Below, in pieces: positions 12,140 to 17,861 of a DNA stretch of 17,861 nt; the stretch's first letter is position 1, and every line of letters begins with the position of its first letter. Source of the stretch: DASWRT01 sp036403035 (GTDB lineage: Bacteria; Pseudomonadota; Alphaproteobacteria; ATCC43930; CGMCC-115725). The notes under the pieces are model-generated. The model made no database searches, was not told the DNA's origin, and worked only from the letters and a program-made list of their open reading frames with translations. A program made the translations under genes and the position numbers. Where the stretch lies: assembly GCA_036403035.1 (NCBI GenBank), contig DASWRT010000375.1:1-17861 (forward strand). The letters are read 5' to 3'.

Positions 12140-15100
12140 ATGCCGTCGCCGCTCGATAGCCGTCGCCAGCGGCGTCGCCTGACCGTCCTGCCGGCCCTGC
12201 TGCTGACGACGGCCGTTGCCGTCCTGCCGGACGGAGCGGCCGTGGCGAAGACGTTTCCGTTGCAGGTCGGGGTCGAGGGCAAGGAAGGCGCGCGACGGTT
12301 CGTCTTCCACTGGCGGCGCGAGGTCGGCTTCGCGACCGAGCAGGATGGCGACGAATGGCGCATCCGCTTCGACCGTGCCGTCGAGATCAACGCGAAGCAC
12401 CTCGAACGGCTCGCCCCGGAGCTGCATCCGCGTCTCGTTCCGAGCGACGCACAGGCGAACGGCGGCAGCGGCGGGGTCGCGCTGGCCTTCACCGTACCGC
12501 CCGGCAGCGACGGTCTCCGCGTCTCGCGGCGCGGCGTCGAAGTCGTCGTCGAGAGCGGTCCGGATGCCGCCGCCGCATCGCTGGCGCCGCAACCCCCGAC
12601 CCCATCCAAAGACAAACCCGAGCGCGCGACGGCGCACGATTTGGCCAAGCCGCCGGTTGCGGCTCCCACGAAGCTCGGCGCCGCTCAGCCGATCGTGTTG
12701 CAGACCCGGTTGCCGGTCCGCTACGCCGTCGTCGACGGCAATGCCTCGCTCCGCTTCGACTGGGGAAAGCCGGTCGCCGCGGCAATCTTCCCGCGCGGCA
12801 ACGCGTTGTGGGTCGTCTTCGACACCGCGCTGCCGGTCGATCTTGACGAGCTGCGGCGCAAGGGGCGGGCGGCCGTGCCGGTGGCAGAGCAGATCCCCAA
12901 CGCATCGGCGACCGTACTGCGGCTGGCCGTGCTCGACGGGTTCATGCCGTCGGTGCGGCGGTCGGACAATGCCTGGGTCGTCGACCTCAAGCCGGAGGAG
13001 CTGCGCGCCGAGCAGCCGGTCGCGGTCGAGGCGCAGCCCGCGTCGCAGCCGCCCCGTATCGTCTTCGCGCTTCGCGACGGGGCTCCGCTCGTCACGGTCG
13101 CCGATCCCGAGATCGGCGACACGCTGCTCGTCGTGCCGACCGCGGAAGTCGGACGCGGCGTCGCCGGCACGATCGACTATGCCGACTTCACCGCGCTGCC
13201 GACTGCCCAGGGGATCGCGCTGCGCCCGAACGCCGATGGGCTCACCGTCGCGGTGCAGCGCGACGCCGTCGGCGTCACCAGCTCCAGCGGCCTCAGCCTC
13301 TCGCCGGAACGCGACCGCATGGCGCGGCAAGCCGCCCCCGCTGCGGCGGGCAACGCCGCGGCGGCAGCGGCGGCGCTTCCGCGGCTCTTCGATTTCGCCG
13401 CGTGGCAGGCGGCCGGCGGCGAGGGCAGCGAGATCGACCGCCGCCAGCGCCTTCAGGGCGCGGTCGCCGCGGCGCCCGCGCTGCTCCGGTCCGGCGCCCG
13501 GCTCGACCTCGCGCGCTTCTACGTCGCGCAGGGTTACGGCCCGGAGGCGCGCGGCGTGCTCGACGCGATCGAGCGCGACGACGTCTCCTTCGCCGCCGAC
13601 CCATCCTTCCGCGCGTTGCGCGGCGCCGCCGCCGTCCTGTCGGGCGAGCGCGCTGCGGCGCATCGGGAACTCGACCGGCGCAGCCTTGATGGCGAGCCGG
13701 AGGCCGGGCTGTGGCGCGGCGCGCTCGCCGCGAGCGAGCAGAGCTGGCCGGCGGCGGCGCGGGAGTTCGCGAAGGGCCTGCCGCTGCTCGGCGCCTACCC
13801 GAAGCCGCTGCGCCATCCGTTCGCGATCGAGGCGGCCGACGCGCTGCTCTCGACCGGCGGGCCGCCCGCCGACGCGCAGTCGCTGCTCGACGGCGTGCTC
13901 AACGACGATCCGATCGCGAGCCACCGCGCCGCCGCCCTGTTCCTCAAGGCGCGGATCCTCGCCGCTGCCGGCGACAAGGCCGGCGCGATGACGCTCTGGG
14001 ACGAGTTGGCCAAGGGCAGCGATCCGCTGATGCGGGCGCGCGCGGCCCTGGCCAGGACCGACCTTGCGCTCGAAACCGGCAAGATCTCTCGCGCCGATGC
14101 GATCAAGACGCTGGAGCAGCTTCGCTTTGCGTGGCGCGGCGACGAGTACGAATTCGCGGTGCTGCGCCGCCTCGGCGAGCTGAAGATTGCCGACGACGAT
14201 TTCCGCAACGGCATCGAGGGATTGCGTCAGGCGATCGCCGCCTTCCCGAACCACCCGGAGCGGCCGGCCGTCGCGCAGGAGATCGCCGACGGCTTCGCCG
14301 CTGCCTTCACCGGTCCGCAGGCCGATTCCGTGCCGCCGGTCAAGGCGCTCGCGCTGTTCGACGAGTACAACCGCGATCTGCTGCCGGCGGGCGACAAGGG
14401 CAACGAGATCATCCGCCGGCTCGCCGACCGTCTCGTCCGCGTCGACCTGCTCGACCGCGCGGCGGCGCTGCTCCAGGGACAGGTGGCGTCGCGCCTCGAC
14501 GGAGTCGAGAAGGCGCGGGGGGCGACCCGCCTCGCGCTCGTCCGGCTGCTCGACCACAAGCCGGATGCCGCACTGGAAGCGCTCGCGATCGATGTCGGCC
14601 CGGCCGCGGCGCTGCCGCCCGAGTTGGCGACGCAGCGCCGGCAGCTTCAGGCGCGCGCGCTCATCGACGCCGGCCGTCCGGCCGAGGCGGTGGCGCTCAT
14701 CGCCGAGGACAAGAGCCGCGACGCCGACCGGCTGCGCGCCGACGTCGCCTGGAAGGCGCAGGACTGGACGGGCGCCGCGGCGATGTTCGCGCGCGTCGTC
14801 CCGCCGCCTCCGCCGGCCGGCGGCAAGCTCGACGACGGCAACGCGCGCATCGTCCTCGATTGGGCGACCGCGCTGACCCTCGCCAAGGATGCGCTGCAGC
14901 TGGCGAAGCTGCGCGACGATTACGGGCGGGCGATGGAGGCCGGTCCCTATCGCGACGCGTTCCGCGTCGTCGCCGCCGACGCGACCGCCGGCGATCCCCG
15001 CACGGACGCCGCGAAGGTCGCCCAGGTCGGCGACCTCCAGAGCTTCATGAACGACTACCGCCAGCGCTTCGCGAGCCCGAAACCGAGCGCGACGAACTGA
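12140..15100 (+). CDS. Large exported tetratricopeptide-repeat protein
   Basis: A 986-residue protein with a basic N-terminus, a hydrophobic core (LTVLPALLLTTAVAVLP) and a likely signal peptidase site after AVA at about residue 36, so it is probably periplasmic. Residues about 37-380 look beta-rich. Two similar AMIN-like units can be seen, each with an F-x-W-x3-V pattern (FHWRREVGF, FDWGKPVAAAIF) followed by V-x-F-D and a VDL/INAKHL turn. From about 410 to 975 the protein is helical, with TPR-like repeats: LDLARFYVAQGYGPEARGVL (near 455), AAALFLKARILAAAGDKAGA (near 597), LRRLGELKIADDDFRNGIEG (near 675) and ALIDAGRPAEAVALI. It is the last gene of the fliL-fliM-DUF6468-MotE-like operon. A scaffold or assembly role at the flagellar motor is suggested by context only. 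Confidence 0.85.
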   Translation: MPSPLDSRRQRRRLTVLPALLLTTAVAVLPDGAAVAKTFPLQVGVEGKEGARRFVFHWRREVGFATEQDGDEWRIRFDRAVEINAKHLERLAPELHPRLVPSDAQANGGSGGVALAFTVPPGSDGLRVSRRGVEVVVESGPDAAAASLAPQPPTPSKDKPERATAHDLAKPPVAAPTKLGAAQPIVLQTRLPVRYAVVDGNASLRFDWGKPVAAAIFPRGNALWVVFDTALPVDLDELRRKGRAAVPVAEQIPNASATVLRLAVLDGFMPSVRRSDNAWVVDLKPEELRAEQPVAVEAQPASQPPRIVFALRDGAPLVTVADPEIGDTLLVVPTAEVGRGVAGTIDYADFTALPTAQGIALRPNADGLTVAVQRDAVGVTSSSGLSLSPERDRMARQAAPAAAGNAAAAAAALPRLFDFAAWQAAGGEGSEIDRRQRLQGAVAAAPALLRSGARLDLARFYVAQGYGPEARGVLDAIERDDVSFAADPSFRALRGAAAVLSGERAAAHRELDRRSLDGEPEAGLWRGALAASEQSWPAAAREFAKGLPLLGAYPKPLRHPFAIEAADALLSTGGPPADAQSLLDGVLNDDPIASHRAAALFLKARILAAAGDKAGAMTLWDELAKGSDPLMRARAALARTDLALETGKISRADAIKTLEQLRFAWRGDEYEFAVLRRLGELKIADDDFRNGIEGLRQAIAAFPNHPERPAVAQEIADGFAAAFTGPQADSVPPVKALALFDEYNRDLLPAGDKGNEIIRRLADRLVRVDLLDRAAALLQGQVASRLDGVEKARGATRLALVRLLDHKPDAALEALAIDVGPAAALPPELATQRRQLQARALIDAGRPAEAVALIAEDKSRDADRLRADVAWKAQDWTGAAAMFARVVPPPPPAGGKLDDGNARIVLDWATALTLAKDALQLAKLRDDYGRAMEAGPYRDAFRVVAADATAGDPRTDAAKVAQVGDLQSFMNDYRQRFASPKPSATN

Positions 15101-15282
15101 CCGGCAGCCGTTGGCCGAGCCCGCGCGGCATCCGAGTGAAACCCGCTCGGCATCGGCCGAAGACCGGGGCTGACGGTACTACGTCAACACCACAGCATGG
15201 CGCGTTGAATCTTGCGCACATGAACCGTGCGTCGTATGTTCCCTGTTTGTTCTGATCTGCTGCGTCCTGGGAGCAACCGGCC
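15101..15282. terminator. Spacer after the TPR gene with possible terminator hairpin
   Basis: GCCGAGC (15114-15120) can pair with GCTCGGC (15145-15151), and alternatively GGCCGA (15113-15118) with TCGGCC (15153-15158). Both arms start 13-14 bases after the TPR stop codon. The loops are long and no T-run follows, so a role as the end of the flagellar operon is only suggested. The remaining spacer should hold the promoter of the next gene, but no clear -35/-10 pair is seen. Confidence 0.3.
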
Positions 15283-15813
15283 GTGCCTCGCGCAAAACTC
15301 TCGACCTGCCATCCCGTCCGTCCCGGCGGCGACCGCTCCACCACCGGAGCGCCCGCGGCCTCGAACCCGGCCCGCAGCCGCGTCGTCGTCGCATTGCCGA
15401 CTGCGAATCCGGCGCGCGAACCTGCGACGCCCGCGCACCGCAAGCACCGGCAGGGAAGCAAACCCGCTGCGACCACCGCTTCGCCGGTCGAGACCCGTCC
15501 TGCTGAACGCCAAGCCGCGGCGCCTCCGGCCGACCTTACTCCAGATCCCGGCGGCTATATCGTCTGCGACGCGCCGTCGATCAGCGCGACCGGGAGACCC
15601 GAGGAGGTTGGCCGAGTCGTGAGAGTGGGGGCGGGTTTTGAAGCCTGGAACAGGGTCGAGAGCAGCGGCTATTCCAGGCTCGGCACGTTTCCGGACGGGG
15701 CCGCGGCCCGCGAAGCGCTCGGTCGGCGTGCGGTACGTGCGGTAACGGAAAACCGGCCCAAAGCCAAGGCGCCCGGCTCAGCCGCACGCCGGAGAGCGGC
15801 CGCGAAAGCCTGA
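15283..15813 (+). CDS. Hypothetical basic, Ala/Pro-rich protein
   Basis: A 176-residue frame from GTG at 15283, with GGGAG about 9 bases upstream. Residues 1-85 are low-complexity (Ala, Pro, Arg, Thr) and probably disordered. Residues about 90-150 look like a small folded unit: GGYIVCDAPSISATG, EEVGRVVRVGAGFEAWNRV, SSGYSRLGTFPDGAAAREALG, with a conserved-looking Gly/aromatic pattern. The tail (KAKAPGSAARRRAAAKA) is strongly basic, like nucleic-acid-binding tails. I know no family for it. Shorter overlapping frames exist on both strands, but none is more protein-like. It converges on the SWIB gene. Confidence 0.45.
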   Translation: MPRAKLSTCHPVRPGGDRSTTGAPAASNPARSRVVVALPTANPAREPATPAHRKHRQGSKPAATTASPVETRPAERQAAAPPADLTPDPGGYIVCDAPSISATGRPEEVGRVVRVGAGFEAWNRVESSGYSRLGTFPDGAAAREALGRRAVRAVTENRPKAKAPGSAARRRAAAKA

Positions 15814-15829
15814 GCGCGGGCGCTCTCCG
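15790..15829. terminator. Candidate bidirectional terminator hairpin between convergent genes
   Basis: CGGAGAGCG (15790-15798) and CGCTCTCCG (15821-15829) form a perfect 9-base-pair stem around 22 bases. Within that loop GAGCGC (15812-15817) can instead pair with GCGCTC (15820-15825). The hairpin spans the stop codon of the plus-strand gene and lies about 80 bases past the SWIB stop on the other strand. No U-tract is present, so it would be an atypical terminator. Confidence 0.4.
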
Positions 15830-15910
15830 CGCAGCCTCGACACGGATCGGTGCCGAGGCGCGGAGCGGGGCAGGGCGGCTGTTCACATCGTCGGCAACGC
15901 CCGACGCGGC

Positions 15911-16210
15911 TTATTTCAGATGCTGCGCCAGATGCTTGTTCATCTCGAACATCGTCACGGACTTCTTGCCGAAAACCGCCTCCAGCTTGTCGTCGGCCAG
16001 GATTTCGCGTTTGTTTTTCGGGTTCTGCAGGTCGTGCTTCTTGATGTATTCCCAAACCTTGCTCACCACCTCCGGGCGCGGCAGGGGCTTCGACCCTACG
16101 ACCTCGGCCAGTTCTTTCGAGGGCTGGAGCGGCTTGAGAAGAGCAGGATTGACCTTCTTCTCCCCGGCAGTCTTCGACGTCGCCTTATCCTCTGTTTTCT
16201 TCACGGCCAT
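15911..16210 (-). CDS. SWIB/MDM2 domain-containing protein
   Basis: A 99-residue protein made of a Lys-rich N-terminal tail (MAVKKTEDKATSKTAGEKK) followed by a SWIB/MDM2 fold over about residues 24-97. Family marks are PSKELAEVVGSKPLPRPEVV, the helix VSKVWEYIKKHDLQNPKNKR, ILADDKLEAVFG and the closing VTMFEMNKHLAQHLK. SWIB domains are best known from eukaryotic SWI/SNF chromatin remodellers and MDM2; bacterial stand-alone and topoisomerase-fused forms are known (for example in Chlamydia). The ATG at 16210 is preferred because GAGG lies 6 bases upstream; the adjacent ATG at 16213 would leave only 3 bases. A DNA-associated role is inferred from the basic tail and the fold. It has no operon partner here. 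Confidence 0.92.
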   Translation of the reverse strand: MAVKKTEDKATSKTAGEKKVNPALLKPLQPSKELAEVVGSKPLPRPEVVSKVWEYIKKHDLQNPKNKREILADDKLEAVFGKKSVTMFEMNKHLAQHLK

Positions 16211-16324
16211 CATGATCCTCTATGTGCATCGTCCGCCGGATCGTTGCTAGCGGACGTGTTTCCGCGGGCACGCTAACCTGATTCGCCGCGATCTGCATAG
16301 TCCGGCGCGAGTTCTCGCACAGTA

Positions 16325-16353
16325 TTTTATATAAATGCATTTTATATAAATGC
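16325..16353. repeat. Tandem repeat of TTTTATATAAATGC, period 15
   Basis: TTTTATATAAATGC occurs at 16325-16338 and again at 16340-16353, separated by a single A. Each copy carries the palindrome TTTATATAAA, and an ATGCAT palindrome sits at the junction. The repeat stands out strongly from the GC-rich surroundings. It is 115-143 bases upstream of the SWIB start on the minus strand, so it may be a promoter or operator element. Confidence 0.65.
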
Positions 16354-16463
16354 TCAAACTGCCTATACGGTCAAACCATGCCGATGGGATGCCGGCAGCT
16401 TGGTTGTTGAAGAACATCAATGCCCGCCCTCCCATCTTCGCTTGTCGAGCCTATGCGAGATCA

Positions 16464-16495
16464 AGAGGGCCGTGCAATCGGATGCGCGGCTCTCT
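16464..16495 (-). terminator. Strong hairpin downstream of fliP
   Basis: Arms 16464-16474 (AGAGGGCCGTG) and 16485-16495 (CGCGGCTCTCT) pair over 11 positions, including two G-U pairs, around a 10-base loop. It lies 52-83 bases beyond the fliP stop codon in the direction of fliP transcription. The run after the stem on that strand is TGATCT rather than a U-tract, so it is a probable but not classical terminator. Confidence 0.45.
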
Positions 16496-16546
16496 CGCCG
16501 GCCCGAGTTTTGAGTTCGGCCCTCGTTTCAGCCACTTACCTCCCGG

Positions 16547-17305
16547 TCACCCGCCGGCGAAGCTCTGCACCAGACTCCCGGCGACGAGATACCAGCCGTC
16601 GACCAGCACGAAGAAGACGAGCTTGAACGGCAGCGAAATCATCGCCGACGGCAGCATCATCATGCCCATCGACATCAGGATGCTCGCCACCACCATGTCG
16701 ATGATCAGGAACGGCAGGAACAGCAGGAAGCCGATCTCGAAGGCGCGCCGCAGCTCGCTGATCATGAAGGCCGGCACGAGGACGCGCAACGGCGTGTCCT
16801 TCGGTTCGGCGACCGGACCGATCTTGGCGATGTCGGCGAACAGCTTCACATCCTGCTCGCGCACGTTGTGCATCATGAAGGCGTGCAGCGGCGCAACGGC
16901 GCGCTGCATCGCCTCCGCTTCCGGCAGCTTCTCCTCGATCATCGGCGAGATGCCGTCTCGCCACGCCGTCTCGAAGGTCGGCGTCATCACGAAGCCGGTG
17001 AGGAAGAGCGCGAGGCTGATCAGCACCGTGTTGGGCGGCGTCTGCTGAATGCCGAGCGCGTTCCGCAGGAACGACAGCACGATGATGATGCGCGTGAACG
17101 AGGTCACGGTGACGAGGATCGCCGGCGCGAGGCTCAGCACCGTGACGAGCACCATGAGCTGGACGATGCGGCCGGTCGACGAGCCGCCGCCGTCGCCGAG
17201 GTCGAGCGTCACCGTCTGCGCCGCCGCCGGCACCTCAGCCGCGAGTGCCGCGGCAAGACCGGCGAGGACCGGGAGGGCGGCGCACAGCCGGCGACGGCCG
17301 GTCAT
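16547..17305 (-). CDS. fliP: Flagellar type III export gate protein FliP
   Basis: FliP is the main subunit of the FliP-FliQ-FliR export gate through which rod, hook and filament proteins leave the cell. From the ATG complementary to 17303-17305 it has 252 residues. A signal peptide (LCAALPVLAGLAAALAAEVPAAA) is followed by the hallmark block SFTRIIIVLSFLRNALGIQQ, then TPPNTVLISLALFLTGFVM. The C-terminal half holds PAFMISELRRAFEIGFLLFL and GMMMLPSAMISLPFKLVFF, then VLVDGWYLV. The start overlaps the fliO stop by 4 bases (ATGA), implying coupling. The frame remains open upstream to the window edge, but that region codes for fliO and its neighbour in other frames. Confidence 0.97.
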   Translation of the reverse strand: MTGRRRLCAALPVLAGLAAALAAEVPAAAQTVTLDLGDGGGSSTGRIVQLMVLVTVLSLAPAILVTVTSFTRIIIVLSFLRNALGIQQTPPNTVLISLALFLTGFVMTPTFETAWRDGISPMIEEKLPEAEAMQRAVAPLHAFMMHNVREQDVKLFADIAKIGPVAEPKDTPLRVLVPAFMISELRRAFEIGFLLFLPFLIIDMVVASILMSMGMMMLPSAMISLPFKLVFFVLVDGWYLVAGSLVQSFAGG

Positions 17306-17643
17306 CGGCGGGCCTCCGCCTGTTCGCCGGCCGTCTCGGCCGAAAGCGCCGCCCGGAAGTCGCGCGGCGCCGAAGGCGTCGGCGCCGCGATGCCGCTCTC
17401 GACGACGATCGCCGAATCGGGCCCGAGCAGCACGAGATGCTCGGTATCGTCGCGCCGCAGCAGGACGAGCCGCCGCTTCGCGTCGACCGCCGCCACTTCG
17501 ACCACGGCGAGGCGCCGCGCCCCGCCGCCGCCCGCAAGGCCGCGCACCAGCCCGAACCGCCGGGCCAGGAAGGCAAGGACGACGATGAGCGCGATGATCC
17601 CGGCGAGGGTGAACAGGAAGCGGAGATAAAGGTCGATCGACAT
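17302..17643 (-). CDS. fliO: Flagellar biosynthetic protein FliO
   Basis: FliO is a small membrane protein that assists assembly of the FliP ring. From the ATG complementary to 17641-17643 it has 113 residues. There is one membrane helix at about 5-27 (LYLRFLFTLAGIIALIVVLAFLARR), then the conserved cytosolic part RRLAVVEVAAVDAKRRLVLLRRDDTEHLVLLGPDSAIVVESGI, cited here as the typical V-D-x-K-R-x-L-V-L-L-R-R-D and H-L-V-L-L-G pattern of this family. The tail (residues 88-113) is polar. A longer in-frame start further upstream is rejected, as it would overlap the preceding gene and add an Arg-rich non-family segment. It is 5 bases after the upstream unknown gene. Confidence 0.9.
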   Translation of the reverse strand: MSIDLYLRFLFTLAGIIALIVVLAFLARRFGLVRGLAGGGGARRLAVVEVAAVDAKRRLVLLRRDDTEHLVLLGPDSAIVVESGIAAPTPSAPRDFRAALSAETAGEQAEARR

Positions 17644-17648
17644 CTCGG

Positions 17649-17861
17649 CTACGGCTGGTCGCCGGAGGAGGGGCGGGTGTAGGCGGCGTTCGCCTGCCGG
17701 CGCACCGCGTCGGCCTCGGCGCGCTCCAGCGCCGCCTGCTGGGTCGCCAAGTCCGATGTGAGCGCGTCGAGTTCGGCCAGCAACGCTCTGAGCTGCGACG
17801 CCGCCGGCTCGCGCACGGACGCCGACCGCGCGGAGTCGCACAGCGACGCGATCGCCGCATC
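17649..17861 (-). CDS. Hypothetical coiled-coil protein upstream of fliO (5' end cut by window edge)
   Basis: The last 70 residues of an unknown protein are visible, ending in TAG 5 bases before the fliO ATG. The segment REPAASQLRALLAELDALTSDLATQQAALERAEADAVRRQANAA (in parts) has heptad-like Leu/Ala spacing, suggesting an amphipathic coiled coil. The end (YTRPSSGDQP) is polar. The tight spacing marks it as part of the export-gate operon. I recall an unnamed small gene in this place in related alphaproteobacterial clusters but cannot name a family. The N-terminus is outside the window, so localisation is unknown. Confidence 0.6.
   Translation of the reverse strand, partial: DAAIASLCDSARSASVREPAASQLRALLAELDALTSDLATQQAALERAEADAVRRQANAAYTRPSSGDQP

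Larger units (their letters stand above)
16211..16546. other. AT-richer spacer upstream of the SWIB gene
   Basis: These 336 bases lie between the SWIB start and the end of fliP. I see no gene: overlapping frames are low-quality shadows. It contains competing short stems close to the SWIB start: GTCCGC (16231-16236) pairs with GCGGAC (16250-16255), or GCGGA with TCCGC (16261-16265). It also holds a 15-base tandem AT-rich repeat (16325-16353) and a long hairpin (16464-16495). The SWIB promoter should lie here. Confidence 0.6.

Noticed and set aside
12113..14557. An 814-codon open frame on the minus strand opposite the TPR gene
   Set aside because: It is a typical antisense shadow in GC-rich DNA: Arg/Asp/Val-rich, no domain, and it covers a TPR gene with a signal peptide and clear repeats.
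15274..15288. Minus-strand sigma-54-like sequence GGCACGGCCGGTTGC
   Set aside because: The spacing is one base too long and there is no suitably placed minus-strand gene start.
17306..17861. Extended FliP reading frame running to the right edge
   Set aside because: The FliP signal peptide begins at the ATG at 17305 and the upstream part overlaps fliO and its neighbour in a different frame.

Overview
The window is visibly GC-rich and almost fully coding, with strong third-position G/C bias. Its content points to a motile alphaproteobacterium. Supporting marks are a FliM with an acidic N-terminal extension, a DUF6468 gene and a MotE-like gene directly after fliM, a sigma-54 type flagellar promoter, and a free-standing SWIB/MDM2 protein. 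A Rhodospirillales-like lineage is my inference from gene order; no marker gene (rRNA, housekeeping) is present to prove it.

Left part (1-4491). motA (stator protein, minus strand) runs off the left edge, so its 3' end, and motB if it follows, lie outside. Divergent from it is a catabolic run on the plus strand: thiolase, short-chain dehydrogenase/reductase and acyl-CoA dehydrogenase, then a DUF3775 protein. The thiolase and dehydrogenase fit beta-oxidation or branched-chain acyl-CoA breakdown. This metabolic block sits between flagellar genes. A 376-base gene-poor gap (4492-4867) follows, with several inverted repeats and a DnaA-box-like pair.

Middle (4868-15100). A small unknown gene converges on a minus-strand operon flgF-flgG-flgA-flgH (proximal and distal rod, P-ring chaperone, L-ring lipoprotein). 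flgF has a near-consensus sigma-54 promoter and, about 120 bases further upstream, two tandem CGGCA-N5-TGCCG-type palindromes resembling Caulobacter FlbD (ftr) sites. The same divergent spacer serves a plus-strand operon: fliL, fliM, DUF6468, a MotE-like gene, a 91-residue unknown and a 986-residue exported TPR protein. Gaps there are small (an ATGA overlap up to about 33 bases), so the six genes probably form one transcript. It links the C-ring and stator-associated FliL to less understood envelope proteins, and is the best place here to look for an undescribed motor or stator accessory module.

Right part (15101-17861). There is a basic Ala/Pro-rich unknown (plus), then a convergent SWIB/MDM2 domain protein (minus). 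The AT-rich spacer behind the SWIB gene contains a 15-base tandem repeat and a strong hairpin. A minus-strand export-apparatus operon follows: an unknown coiled-coil protein (cut by the right edge), fliO and fliP.

No RNA genes, insertion sequences, CRISPR arrays or clear attachment sites were seen.
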